Of a stretch of DNA of 64,000 nucleotides, positions 6,390 through 14,064 are shown one piece after another. Numbering within the stretch: the first letter of the stretch is position 1; each line of letters starts with the position of its first letter. This DNA comes from a virus. Under the pieces are notes generated by a model. That model made no database searches. It saw only the letters and a program-made list of their open reading frames with translations, and had not been told where the DNA came from. Both the position numbers and the translations under genes were made by a program. The DNA lies in the IMG/VR virus record IMGVR_UViG_3300048834_000455, positions 1 to 64,000 of that record. One strand, given 5' to 3'.

Positions 6390-8643
6390 TCCACCTGACG
6401 GCCCTAACCGTCCACTCAGTGGGAACGATGCCCGCAACGACAGCACGCCGGTGTGCACAATCCCACAGGTGCCAAAGAGTCGCGACCTTGGCGGCCAGAG
6501 TCGGAAGCCTGTTGGCCCAGGCCCTGACGTGGTAAAGGTCGCCCTCTGGTCGGTACTGCGGTCCGAGCCAGGCTGACAGCTCCGTAAGGGCTTCGGCGCC
6601 GTCGTCGGAAATCGCCAAGGCCAGGCGCTCCGGAGGCTGACCGTTCACGGGGGTGATGGGAGGTAGCAGTCGGCGGATGGTGTCGCGATAGTCGGCCATC
6701 AGGCTTTCAGGTATGGGCTTGGCGCTACGCACGTCGCGATAGCCAGCACGAGGCAGGGCGAACACCCAGAAAAAGCGCTCCAGTAGCCCGCGCCCCGAGA
6801 ACAGTTGGTTCATGAGGACGCCTCGAAGGTGTACGGGCTGGCTCATGACGAGCATGGCCAACGAGGGTCGCTCGGAGAAGTAGGAGCCTCCCGAAATGGT
6901 GTCCTTGGCCAGAAACTCACCCGAGAACGCGGACATGTAGACCGTTGCCACCTCAGCACGCTGTGAATACTTGCCGGCCATTCCCTCGAAGGGGCCACCC
7001 TCCGCGGAGAGCAGACCGATTGAACCCTGCTCGGCCAGCAGGCTGGCCAGTTTCTCCGGGGTCACGTCCTGGCAAGTGAGGCGCTTGGGTCGGAGAGCGG
7101 CTAGTGCGTTGAGGCGTCGGATGTGGTCGGCCAACTCGGCCCGAAGGTCGTCTTCGCCCTTGCTGGCCCTCTTGAGCAGCGCCGTCCGTCTGCTCTCGAG
7201 CAGTTGGCGTTCGGCCTCCTGCTCGGCGAGCTCGTCGCGGTAAGCCTCTCTGGCTTCAGCTTCGTGGGCGTACAGGGGGGAAGCAAGGTGCGCGATGTCG
7301 GCGCTCTTTCGCTCGGCGCTGTCGGCCCCCACCCCAGCGGCCACGGCGAGATTCTCAAGGCGCTGGCCAATCTTGACATAGTACTGCCCGTGGGTCGCCG
7401 TAGAAATCACACAGGTTGCGATGGCCTGGGGGTTGTCTCGGGGCGTCTGGTTGCACTCGCTGACGGCGTCGGTTACGGCTTCCAGTGACTCCGGCAAGCA
7501 CCCGGTCGGAGGCTCAGGGGTCTCCCAGGCGTCAAGGGGAAGGATCTCCGGCCAATCAAACTCGGTCTCAGGATCCTGGGACAATTGGGACGGAAAGGAA
7601 TCAATCGGCTCGGCATCCGGGTGAGAGTGCCGGGTCCCGTTACCGTTGGTGGGCACGGTGCTCTTGCCGTTCGCCTCCGTCTTGGGGCGAGGTGGGGTGT
7701 AGAACTCCCTGGTCAGCGCGATGGCGCCGCTCACAGTGCCTTCTCCGTAAAGCTCACCAGCCCGCGCGGGTCGGTCCCATTTGGGACGGTAGAGCCCGGA
7801 AGCCCGGAAGGCAGAGTCGACGCGGGCGGGGTCGCCCTGGAGATAAAAGGCAAGCTTCGAGCAAAGCCAGCCGTCCGCCGTGCTTTGGTCCCCATACCAC
7901 GCGCCCCAATCGCCACGGTCATAGAGGGCAATGAACTTGTCGCCATCCTTCGAGCGGCGGGCTACGTCCAACAGCTCTTGATCGGACAACGAGACGGGTT
8001 CACTGGCTTTGGGCTTGTTCGCTGACGCAGGCCTTCTTTTAGCGGCGGCTCGCTCGGTCCGATGGGCCAGGGCGCCCTCGTGGAGCCGGCGAACGTTCTC
8101 TCCGCTATCCGGCAACGTGCCCCCATGCGAGAGATGATGGGCATGCCCGGTTATCGTGAAGTAGCGGGAGCCTGGATATATCTCAGTGACGACCCCGGGT
8201 CGAGGATACCCATCGAACTTGCACCCCGGTGGCAGCGACAATCCAGGTGCATGGACAAACCCCTTAATGCCACGGCCAGAGGGGCTAACCTCCCAGTACG
8301 CTGGTATGTCGGCGATGATTTCAGCAACCTGCCCGTCGAGCACCCCATCCGACGAAATACAATCATCGAAATCGACACCGACAAAATCCGTTCCCCCAAG
8401 CATGAACCCAATGCCAGTGACTGAGTACTTAGCCATGGCTTTGACAGCCGCCCCAAAGCCGACCCCCGACGCGGGAAGGGTGGCGTTGACGGGCAGGCCG
8501 TTACGGGGGTCGACGGGGATTTTAGTAATCTTGCCGTCCCTGTCTTCCGTGTTCCACAGGATGAACGAGGGCACAGTCTTGAGGTCGTCAGGAATGTTTT
8601 CCAGTTGGAGGTCGGCCGCTCCGATCTTGATTGGCGCGTTCAT
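6319..8643 (-). CDS. Primase/polymerase-type replication protein (NrS-1-like, DUF3987)
   Basis: 774 aa. The N-terminal part (about 1-190) has G-F-M-L-G-G ... G-V-D-F-D-D-C and a later S-G-R-G-I-K strand, as in primase-polymerase (PrimPol-like) domains of the NrS-1 phage type; the Asp pair would bind metal. Residues about 245-300 carry the helical segment with F-R-A-S-G-L-Y-R-x-K-W-D typical of this family. The rest, up to about 740, is DUF3987-like. The final 30 residues (R/W/P-rich) look unlike the family and overlap the convergent gene, so the end may be altered. Expected job: priming DNA synthesis. ATGA overlap with the gene before it. Confidence 0.85.
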   Translation of the reverse strand: MNAPIKIGAADLQLENIPDDLKTVPSFILWNTEDRDGKITKIPVDPRNGLPVNATLPASGVGFGAAVKAMAKYSVTGIGFMLGGTDFVGVDFDDCISSDGVLDGQVAEIIADIPAYWEVSPSGRGIKGFVHAPGLSLPPGCKFDGYPRPGVVTEIYPGSRYFTITGHAHHLSHGGTLPDSGENVRRLHEGALAHRTERAAAKRRPASANKPKASEPVSLSDQELLDVARRSKDGDKFIALYDRGDWGAWYGDQSTADGWLCSKLAFYLQGDPARVDSAFRASGLYRPKWDRPARAGELYGEGTVSGAIALTREFYTPPRPKTEANGKSTVPTNGNGTRHSHPDAEPIDSFPSQLSQDPETEFDWPEILPLDAWETPEPPTGCLPESLEAVTDAVSECNQTPRDNPQAIATCVISTATHGQYYVKIGQRLENLAVAAGVGADSAERKSADIAHLASPLYAHEAEAREAYRDELAEQEAERQLLESRRTALLKRASKGEDDLRAELADHIRRLNALAALRPKRLTCQDVTPEKLASLLAEQGSIGLLSAEGGPFEGMAGKYSQRAEVATVYMSAFSGEFLAKDTISGGSYFSERPSLAMLVMSQPVHLRGVLMNQLFSGRGLLERFFWVFALPRAGYRDVRSAKPIPESLMADYRDTIRRLLPPITPVNGQPPERLALAISDDGAEALTELSAWLGPQYRPEGDLYHVRAWANRLPTLAAKVATLWHLWDCAHRRAVVAGIVPTEWTVRAVRWIRALPCARRWRGPRRVARARSPG

Positions 8644-9038
8644 GAGCGCACCTCTCCGAGATACTCGTCGAGAGCGGCCAAGGCGAGCGCGGAGAAGGCA
8701 TCGGCCTTGTCGCGGGACACGAAGGTGACCACGGGGTCATAGATCGGTTTGCCGTCCAGGGCCAGCTTGACCTCGCCACCGTACACACGGACTTTGCTCG
8801 GCGGATTGCACCAGCGCCTGCCGTCCTTCTCGAAGACCAGGCAACCGTGATAGATTACACCAGAAGCTGTCTCGATGGTGATAACGTCGGTGGCGGCGCC
8901 AGCGCCGGTTAGCGCTTTGTGTTCGCGGATGACGGCGACGGTCGGCCGAGGCGGTGCGCACATCGCCATGGCCTGGGCGGTCCTGGTGTTGGCGGCGGCC
9001 CCGGAGGGGGCCCCACCTTGGCGAGGCCCCGGGGTCAT
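8640..9038 (-). CDS. Small conserved phage protein next to primase
   Basis: 132 aa from the ATG at 9038, which has AAGGGGGA just upstream; a longer reading from 9113 lacks this. Contains W-C-N-P-P-S-K, then a gly-rich strand and G-K-P-I-Y-D-P-V-V, and a C-terminal helix. Small proteins with a W..PP/PSK ... Y-x-P-V pattern accompany phage replication genes, but no function is known to me. Its 3' end overlaps the primase start by 4 bases, so the two are probably co-translated. Confidence 0.75.
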   Translation of the reverse strand: MTPGPRQGGAPSGAAANTRTAQAMAMCAPPRPTVAVIREHKALTGAGAATDVITIETASGVIYHGCLVFEKDGRRWCNPPSKVRVYGGEVKLALDGKPIYDPVVTFVSRDKADAFSALALAALDEYLGEVRS

Positions 9039-9286
9039 ACCGTCCCCCTTGCGATGAGCGCGAGGGCCTCGGCGCGGGAGCCAACCAGGTGCCGGATCGG
9101 CGGCTCGCACCAACGGATCACGGTCACGAGCCAGCCCTCTCTTGTGGGGCTGGCGGCGTGTAGCGGGTAGCGCTGGCGGTTGCGCTGATGGGGCGAGGGT
9201 GTTAAACTAACCACGGGTTCGTCATAGCCTTTTTGAGGGTTGCACTTTGCGGGTGCAGCCCTTTTTGTTTTGGGGCGGGGCGTCAT
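9035..9286 (-). CDS. Hypothetical basic protein
   Basis: 83 aa from the ATG at 9286 (AGAAAGG upstream). Lys/Arg-rich first 20 residues, then W-L-V-T-V-I-R-W-C and a final helix. No recognised domain. Overlaps the following gene by 4 bases, so part of the minus-strand replication operon. Its N-terminal coding region also holds a plus-strand terminator-like hairpin (9237-9271). Confidence 0.6.
   Translation of the reverse strand: MTPRPKTKRAAPAKCNPQKGYDEPVVSLTPSPHQRNRQRYPLHAASPTREGWLVTVIRWCEPPIRHLVGSRAEALALIARGTV
9237..9271 (+). terminator. Possible rho-independent terminator on the plus strand
   Basis: Stem GGGTTGCAC (9237-9245) pairs with GTGCAGCCC (9253-9261) over a 7-base loop, with one G-T pair, and is followed by TTTTTGTTTT. 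It would stop rightward read-through from the late operon into the early genes. It lies inside a minus-strand gene, so chance coding sequence is the alternative. Confidence 0.45.
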
Positions 9287-9384
9287 AATGTAGCCTTTCT
9301 CTGTGGGATTCCGGTCTCTATGCCGGCGGTCGTGGGGCAATGTCGAGCACGCCAGCGGGTGCCGGCGTGCGGGGTTGTCATGGG

Positions 9385-9774
9385 TTAGCGGGCGAGCGCC
9401 TGAACGGTGTGGCGTTCAAGCCACTTGGCAAAATCTGCGATGGCGATGCGCTTGGCGCCGCCAGCGGTAACCTGCGTGTATCGCAACTCTCGGCGATCGC
9501 AGGCCCGGCGGATGGTGTCGTCGCTCACCTCATATGCCTCAGCGAGCGTCGCAATCGATGCGTAGCGAGGAACCGCGCGGCCTTCCTCGAGGCGATCCAG
9601 CTTACGCATGATACGGTCCAGCATCTGTACGGGGTCCTGTTGGGTGTCTCTCACGGTGCTTATCAGTGCCTCCTCTTGCGGTATATGCAGAGGATAGGCT
9701 ATTCTGGCGGCATACATAAGGAGCAATCGTTTGCCACACTCTTTAGCTTCCAGCCTCGCCCGCCGTTCGGTCAT
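9385..9774 (-). CDS. Helix-turn-helix (excisionase/MerR-like) protein
   Basis: 129 aa from the ATG at 9774. The C-terminal 55 residues read as a HTH_17/excisionase-type winged helix: a segment like S-I-A-T-L-A-E-A-Y-E-V-S-D-D-T-I-R-R-A, then R-R-E-L-R-Y and a hydrophobic end with F-A-K-W-L. The N-terminal half is helical. It could control this operon or act as an excision factor for the broken integrase at 19.6 kb. Start is uncertain because the ribosome site is weak. Confidence 0.65.
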   Translation of the reverse strand: MTERRARLEAKECGKRLLLMYAARIAYPLHIPQEEALISTVRDTQQDPVQMLDRIMRKLDRLEEGRAVPRYASIATLAEAYEVSDDTIRRACDRRELRYTQVTAGGAKRIAIADFAKWLERHTVQALAR

Positions 9775-9877
9775 CGGGAGTGGCGTAGTCACGGTGCCAG
9801 CCCTGGGGGCTGGGGTGCCTTGGACGGACCAGCCTGATCGAAAATTTAAGCACCAACGCTTTGACAGCGTGTCCAAA

Positions 9878-10747
9878 ATGGCTTTCCCGCTCTATGTCGG
9901 AAATCGACCCTTCGTCCCGGGATACGTGCACTGGACCGCCAATCGGCTGCCCCATCCCTGTCGGTTTGACCTTGGAGAATTTCTCGATAGGCTCGAGCGA
10001 TTCAACCTGGCCGGACTTGACCTCGACGAAGACGACCCGGACCTGCGCGGGGACCTGGGGACGCTTAATTTTGCAGAAACCTATGGACCACTTGGGCGGA
10101 TTTTGGTGACCGCCGACCAGTTCGCGGCAGTAGAAGACTTCGTTCCAAGCGAGCATCTCCAAGGTGATTTCCAGCGGCAGGCCCTGCGCAAATGGCTCGA
10201 TCCGAAGTACAGATTCGTCAGCAGCATGCCGTGGGAGGGGCCATTCTTTGAGCCTCGGAGAGACTGGGAACTAGAGTTAGCGGCGGTATCCTCGACCATC
10301 CTGCTATGGCGGCTGTGGGAAGACACTTCGGTTGACTTTGAGCGTCTCTTCGAGGACGTGCGAGCCCTTGACGAATATCCGGCCGACTTTGTTCTGCGCG
10401 CGGAGTCCTTGGGGGATGATCCTGAGGTTGTCGCGGCTAGCCGTCTTTTCAACCGTTTCGTGACTTCTGAAGACTATGATTCCGCCGAGATCCCCCAAGG
10501 AGACTGGCTTCCAAGCGAGCGCTCAAGGTTTTGGCGGGGTATCCTCTTTGGATTGATCGCCCGGCAGATCGATCAATTCCTTGAAGACCAAGTCTCCGCC
10601 AAGCTTCAGACTTCGCGAAGCCGCGACAGAAGCGCCCTCTCCTTTGTTGCGCCTAAGTCCTTCGCTGGCATCATCTGGATGTCGTTTCTGACGCGCAAAC
10701 CCTCGCCGTTACTGGGTGGCCATAAACGCGGTTTGTGGCCAATTTAA
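9878..10747 (+). CDS. Orphan protein, possibly truncated relative of CGNR-type zinc-finger proteins
   Basis: 289 aa from the ATG at 9878 (no strong ribosome site). Mainly helical, acidic. An N-terminal L-N-F-A-E-T-Y-G-P-L-G segment and a late W-M-S-F-L segment recall bacterial proteins that end in a CGNR-like zinc knuckle after S-x-x-G-A-I-W-L-Q-F. Here the protein stops soon after that point with no cysteines, so it may be a shortened copy. The gene at 18523 has the complete version of the layout. It runs against the flanking minus-strand genes and has less extreme GC content, as expected of acquired cargo. Confidence 0.65.
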   Translation: MAFPLYVGNRPFVPGYVHWTANRLPHPCRFDLGEFLDRLERFNLAGLDLDEDDPDLRGDLGTLNFAETYGPLGRILVTADQFAAVEDFVPSEHLQGDFQRQALRKWLDPKYRFVSSMPWEGPFFEPRRDWELELAAVSSTILLWRLWEDTSVDFERLFEDVRALDEYPADFVLRAESLGDDPEVVAASRLFNRFVTSEDYDSAEIPQGDWLPSERSRFWRGILFGLIARQIDQFLEDQVSAKLQTSRSRDRSALSFVAPKSFAGIIWMSFLTRKPSPLLGGHKRGLWPI

Positions 10748-10796
10748 CTTCCTTCAACTTTGACGCCTCGGAAAGACGAGGAGAAAAGAGCGCACC

Positions 10797-11075
10797 ATGA
10801 GCCCTATCACCACCGAGTTAGACATTCACGCCGCAACCGACAGAGCGAAGGTCGAGGCCGGCTACCACGACGGCAAGCTCGACGCCGCCCTCGTGTTCAA
10901 GGCCAACGACGACACTGACGTGGTCGTGGGGGTTCGCCGCAAGATGCCGGCCGTGCAGGGCCAAGCCTGGGCCGGGTTCCTCGGGAACATCGGAGGCGCC
11001 GTGCAGGACGGCAAGCTCGACCTCACCGACGTGGCCAAGGTGGCCATGGGTAGCGACCTGGGAAAGCTCTTCTAG
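10797..11075 (+). CDS. Frameshift gene, zero-frame product (92 aa)
   Basis: 92 aa; the ATG follows a GAGGAG purine tract. Mixed alpha/beta with a G-F-L-G-N-I-G-G-A-V stretch, acidic C-terminal third. Two codons before the stop lies the heptamer G-GGA-AAG (11060-11066) in the phase needed for minus-one slippage, and an open coding-like frame follows (see the 229-aa product). No family is recognised. A short hairpin-prone tract CCTCG/CGAGG precedes the gene. Confidence 0.75.
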   Translation: MSPITTELDIHAATDRAKVEAGYHDGKLDAALVFKANDDTDVVVGVRRKMPAVQGQAWAGFLGNIGGAVQDGKLDLTDVAKVAMGSDLGKLF

Positions 11076-11485
11076 GCGAGATCGCGTCTCAGACCCTGGA
11101 GGCCGTCCTCGTTCCCGTTCTCGACAAGCTCCTTCCCGACCCTCCGCCCAAGCCCGGCAACCCCTTCGCCTCCCAGGTGCAGGACGAGACGGCGAGGCTG
11201 CAGGGCAGGGGCGACGGCAGCGAGAGGCCTGCAAACGAGGGCGACCTCTCGCCTGACCACGGCGAGCGGAGAGACCTCGCGCCCATCGTGGTGCCCGCCG
11301 CTCACGACGAGGGCGGGGACGCTGCCACCGAGACCACCGAGCTAGAGGCGGCACTCGACGCGACACCGGCCGCACGGTTCGAGCTTGAGACGCACCGGGG
11401 GATCGTAGGAAGCGAGGGCGAGTTTGCGCCGTTCCGCGGACTCGAAGACCTGCCAGCACCTGCGGTCGACCCCTGGCCGGACTAG
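10797..11485 (+). CDS. Frameshift fusion product (229 aa) by -1 slippage at GGGAAAG
   Basis: If ribosomes slip back one base on GGGAAAG at 11060-11066, translation passes from residue 90 into a second frame at 11066 that stays open to TAG at 11483-11485, giving 229 aa. The second frame has strong GC3 bias and an acidic Pro/Glu/Ala/Asp-rich composition like its neighbours. It has no ATG and no ribosome site; the first GTG is at 11177 without a Shine-Dalgarno. GGGAAAG is the slippery site of lambda gpG-gpGT. The protein is not a recognisable tail chaperone, so what the extension does is unknown. Confidence 0.6.
11060..11066 (+). promoter_or_regulatory. -1 ribosomal slippery heptamer GGGAAAG
   Basis: In the zero frame it is read ctG-GGA-AAG, the X-XXY-YYZ arrangement. 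The zero-frame stop follows within two codons. A small stem GAGA/TCTC with loop TCGCG sits at 11078-11090, about 11 bases after the heptamer, and might stimulate slippage. Confidence 0.6.
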
Positions 11486-11568
11486 TGCTGGCGTGGTAGG
11501 ATGGTGGCAACAGGTTCGACTCCTACCTGACTCGCCACTAAACGCAAGGGCTTCGGCCCATAGAATGC

Positions 11569-11604
11569 AAAAAAGCCCCCGCCCTAACCGGCGGGGGCTT
11601 TTTT
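11569..11604. terminator. Bidirectional rho-independent terminator
   Basis: AAAAAA, perfect 9-bp stem GCCCCCGCC / GGCGGGGGC (11575-11583 and 11590-11598), loop CTAACC, then TTTTTT. It lies between convergent genes ending at 11485 (plus) and 11611 (minus) and works in both directions. Confidence 0.95.
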
Positions 11605-11610
11605 GCGTCT

Positions 11611-12177
11611 CTAGGTGGTCTCAACCCACTCGGGCACTCCGTGCGGATAGATGGGGACGATAGCGGGCGATTTCGTGCGAGTCACTACCAAGCCGCCACC
11701 CATGCTCTCGATGTCGTCGGACATGGCGTCCATCCTGCGGTAGATGCCGTACTCCTCGCGAGTGGACTCAGCCTTCTCGACGTGCCACCCGTGGGGATTG
11801 TCGATCTTGCCGTCAGGGGCTCCCGCGACAATGGTGGGCCGCAGGAACTCGGCGTAGGTTTCGGGGACGAGAGCACCATCGCCGCGCCCGTCCAGCTTGT
11901 CGTAGCCGTGGGGCTCGCCGAGGAATTTGATTCGCTTCCAGCCCTCGGGCGCGTGAGCGTCAGTGGCCAGGGGTGCAGGGTGGGCGCACAACTCATAGTC
12001 GCCCACCAAGGCAACGCCCGAGTCAATCACGACTCCTGTCGTGCCGTTGATGTATCCAAGGGTTTTGGCCGGGGTCTCGAAAGCCGTCCAGTCCTCCAGG
12101 CGGGCACTGACTCCCGTGCCCAAGATGCGGGCGAGGATGGTCAGTTTCTGGCGGTGGAAATCTTTACGGGTGCTCAT
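11611..12177 (-). CDS. Hypothetical early protein
   Basis: 188 aa. The ATG follows directly on the stop of the upstream gene, so it is coupled to it. N-terminal basic helix, then a mixed alpha/beta body with G-Y-I-N-G-T-T-G-V-V-I-D and a late E-E-Y-G-I-Y-R-R-M-D helix. No known motif. Last gene of the transcript starting at the promoter at 12455-12483, ending at the strong terminator. Confidence 0.7.
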   Translation of the reverse strand: MSTRKDFHRQKLTILARILGTGVSARLEDWTAFETPAKTLGYINGTTGVVIDSGVALVGDYELCAHPAPLATDAHAPEGWKRIKFLGEPHGYDKLDGRGDGALVPETYAEFLRPTIVAGAPDGKIDNPHGWHVEKAESTREEYGIYRRMDAMSDDIESMGGGLVVTRTKSPAIVPIYPHGVPEWVETT

Positions 12178-12408
12178 TTAGGCCACCCTCTTTCGGCTGA
12201 CTTCGAGCAGTGTTTTCGGGGCGGCGTAGCGGGTCTTCACGTTGACGCTGTCGGCGCCGTACCACTGCTGGCGGCCCGCGCCGTCCACGGTCAGCACTAG
12301 GCCCTCTTGCTCGGCGACCACCCAGACGTGGGCGACGGTGCTAGGACCTGACTTGACCGGGCTGAATACGTGGGCGGTGGCTCTTGCGATTACTTGGGGG
12401 TTTCTCAT
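12178..12408 (-). CDS. Small hypothetical protein under operator-controlled promoter
   Basis: 76 aa. AAAGGAG lies 8 bases before the ATG, just after a conserved leader hairpin. Basic, beta-rich (H-V-W-V-V-A-E-Q-E-G-L-V-L-T-V-D). No family recognised. It is the first gene after one of two duplicated promoters. Confidence 0.75.
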   Translation of the reverse strand: MRNPQVIARATAHVFSPVKSGPSTVAHVWVVAEQEGLVLTVDGAGRQQWYGADSVNVKTRYAAPKTLLEVSRKRVA

Positions 12409-12428
12409 CTTCGTTCTCCTTTGTTGTT

Positions 12429-12446
12429 GGCCGTTTGCGCTCGGCC
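12429..12446 (-). promoter_or_regulatory. Conserved leader hairpin (copy a)
   Basis: In the RNA: 5-bp stem GGCCG/CGGCC closed by the 8-base loop AGCGCAAA, ending 6 bases before AAAGGAG of the gene starting at 12408. The copy at 13848-13865 has the identical loop on a different stem. Confidence 0.75.
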
Positions 12447-12454
12447 TTGATACT

Positions 12455-12483
12455 GTTATATCACCGCGTTAACCCGGTGTCAA
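12455..12483 (-). promoter_or_regulatory. Strong sigma70 promoter with palindromic operator (copy 1)
   Basis: Minus-strand -35 TTGACA (12478-12483), 17-base spacer, -10 TATAAC (12455-12460). The spacer contains the near-perfect palindrome CACCGCGTTAACCCGGTG (12462-12479). A regulator bound there would cover the spacer and block the promoter. Matches the copy at 13873-13901 at all but one base in this core. Confidence 0.85.
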
Positions 12484-12842
12484 GCATATCTGTTTGCGAG
12501 TTTCTCTAGCTCTCGCTCCCACTGCTCCCGCCCGGCGACGCGAGAGGCCGCCTGGAGCCGCTCTTTGAGGCTCGGCGGCACTTTCACGGCCCACGCCACC
12601 CGCGCAACCCCGTCGCCGTTACGCTGCCACTCGCACCGGGTGCAGGTGCAGTCGGTGGGATGGCCGGACCCGGTGAGGCGAGAGATCTTTTCGTCGAGGG
12701 CTGTCAGGCGCTTGGTCAGCTTTTCGCGCTCTTTGCGGGCCAGCCGTGCCTCGGCGCTCTGGTCCGCTTCTGGGTGCTCGGGGATGGCCGCCAGCGCCTG
12801 GGCGGTCTCTCGTCGCTGCTGCTGGGTTTCGCGGAGGGTCAT
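12480..12842 (-). CDS. Hypothetical helical protein with Cys pair
   Basis: 120 aa, ATGA overlap with the upstream gene. Highly charged helices (Q/R/E/K-rich, coiled-coil-like) at both ends flank a central D-C-T-C-T-R-C-E-W knuckle that might hold zinc. Its stop lies at the -35 box of the promoter at 12455-12483. No family recognised. Confidence 0.7.
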   Translation of the reverse strand: MTLRETQQQRRETAQALAAIPEHPEADQSAEARLARKEREKLTKRLTALDEKISRLTGSGHPTDCTCTRCEWQRNGDGVARVAWAVKVPPSLKERLQAASRVAGREQWERELEKLANRYA

Positions 12843-13270
12843 AGCTGCTGCAGGGCCTCTCTGGCGCCGGGCGTCATGTAGTCAACACGGCGCTCTTTGG
12901 CGCTGGCCACAACGACGATCTGCCTGTTGGGCTCGATGTCGCGGCGGTAGATACCGAGCCCGCCGACGAAATCCAGCTCGCTCTGGGTGACGTAGCGGAC
13001 CTGCTGGCGCTCCACCTCGACCATGGCGGCTTCTCGCGCTTCATCGTCTGCTAGTTTGGCCAGGCGGTAGGTCGGCTCCACGCCCATCCTGACTGCCGCC
13101 TCCACGAAAGTCTCGCCGTCGAGTTTGCGGCCTATCCGTTCGACTGCGCGGAATCGGTCTTCGCTGTCGGGGTACTCCTCGAATCTCCAGAGGTCCCAGT
13201 CGTAGCCGCGACTGTCGCCAGGAGTGACGTCGTAGAATGCGTGATTCTCGTTGATTTTGCGTACTGCCAT
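12839..13270 (-). CDS. Hypothetical early protein
   Basis: 143 aa from the ATG at 13270, with AGAAAGAAG after a leader hairpin. Mixed alpha/beta with F-Y-D-V-T-P-G-D-S-R-G-Y-D-W and a C-terminal I-V-V-V-A-S strand. No motif recognised. Longer readings from 13417 would overlap the upstream gene and lack a ribosome site. Confidence 0.75.
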   Translation of the reverse strand: MAVRKINENHAFYDVTPGDSRGYDWDLWRFEEYPDSEDRFRAVERIGRKLDGETFVEAAVRMGVEPTYRLAKLADDEAREAAMVEVERQQVRYVTQSELDFVGGLGIYRRDIEPNRQIVVVASAKERRVDYMTPGAREALQQL

Positions 13271-13287
13271 GATGAGAACTTCTTTCT

Positions 13288-13307
13288 GCGCGGATTGGCC
13301 CCCGCGC
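13288..13307 (-). promoter_or_regulatory. Conserved leader hairpin (copy e, variant loop)
   Basis: RNA stem GCGCGG/CCGCGC with loop GGGCCAAT, ending 2 bases before the AGAAAGAAG ribosome site of the gene starting at 13270. Same size and place as the other leader hairpins. Confidence 0.6.
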
Positions 13308-13316
13308 GGGCTGTGT

Positions 13317-13550
13317 CTAGAACCCCTCGTATTCCTCGAGGGCACATTTGGCGGCCAAGTCGGGCCGGCTCGCCAAGCACTCGGGGCAGACGTCATAGGG
13401 GTGAGGGTCGTTGCCAATGGTGTAGTGGCTCCAGCCAGCCTCGATGGCCGCGCTGTCGGCCTCCGCGTCGTCGGCCTTCGCCAGGTCCCGGCTCTCGGTG
13501 GTGCAACCTGGCGTGTCGCACGCCAGCCAGTGGAGGGAGCGGTCGGACAT
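13317..13550 (-). CDS. Small zinc-binding protein
   Basis: 77 aa from the ATG at 13550, which overlaps the previous stop (TAATG). An N-terminal C-D-T-P-G-C and a later C-P-E-C form a plausible four-cysteine zinc site around a W-S-H-Y core. No specific family. Confidence 0.7.
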   Translation of the reverse strand: MSDRSLHWLACDTPGCTTESRDLAKADDAEADSAAIEAGWSHYTIGNDPHPYDVCPECLASRPDLAAKCALEEYEGF

Positions 13551-13825
13551 TAGACTCGAGCGCAAGCCGCGTCAAAGGCTTCGTTGAGAAGGCGACCAAT
13601 CTGATCTTTGGTTTCATCGTAAGCCTTGCAGGCCTCGTAACTGTCGCCCTCGCTAGGCTCGATCTCGATCTTGGTGTCGAGATAGCGATCGGCCACCTCG
13701 ACTGTGACTTCGGCGCCCTCATAGAAGGTGCCGACGATCTCTTCAGCGGTCTCGGCGTACAGGTCGGCTGGAACTCCGTCTAGGCCCTCGGTGCTGGTGG
13801 TGACGATAATTTTGGTGATGTTCAT
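13550..13825 (-). CDS. Small acidic protein, first gene of an early transcript
   Basis: 91 aa, AAAGGAG 8 bases before the ATG. Strands at the start (I-T-K-I-I-V-T-T-S-T-E-G-L) then an acidic helical body. No motif. First gene behind the promoter-operator at 13873-13901 and leader hairpin 13848-13865. Confidence 0.75.
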   Translation of the reverse strand: MNITKIIVTTSTEGLDGVPADLYAETAEEIVGTFYEGAEVTVEVADRYLDTKIEIEPSEGDSYEACKAYDETKDQIGRLLNEAFDAACARV

Positions 13826-13847
13826 CTTGCGTTTCTCCTTTGCGTTT

Positions 13848-13865
13848 CGGGGTTTGCGCTCCCCG
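13848..13865 (-). promoter_or_regulatory. Conserved leader hairpin (copy b)
   Basis: RNA stem CGGGG/CCCCG with loop AGCGCAAA, 6 bases before AAAGGAG. All five stem pairs differ from or compensate relative to copy a except where shared, while the loop is unchanged. Confidence 0.75.
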
Positions 13866-13872
13866 TGCTATA

Positions 13873-13901
13873 GTTATATCACCGCGTTAACTCGGTGTCA
13901 A
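13873..13901 (-). promoter_or_regulatory. Strong sigma70 promoter with palindromic operator (copy 2)
   Basis: Minus-strand -35 TTGACA (13896-13901), 17-base spacer, -10 TATAAC (13873-13878). Operator palindrome CACCGCGTTAACTCGGTG at 13880-13897. Upstream, 13902-14064 has no gene I can support; it contains short GC-rich inverted repeats only. Confidence 0.85.
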
Positions 13902-14064
13902 CACCTGCGAGAAATAAAAGTGGCCGTCCCGATTTGCGCAAACAAAGGGCGGCCAACAAAGGAGCCGGGATTCACGCCCGGACGGGCTTTCGCTCCGCTC
14001 TCCGGGGAAGCTCGCCCCGAGGAGGGCTCTAGCGTACCACGGCGTGGCGGGGTGGGCAAGCGGG

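Noticed and set aside
10797-11485. Reading the frameshift gene as a lambda gpG/gpGT tail-assembly chaperone pair
   Set aside because: The slippery site matches, but protein sequence, neighbours and distance from any tape-measure gene do not.
11487-11540. tRNA-like sequence with GGTTCGACTCC and a TGGCG/CGCCA pairing
   Set aside because: Only about 52 bases lie between the pairing ends, the T-stem pairs at three of five positions, and there is no D-arm or anticodon arm. It is at most a worn tRNA fragment.
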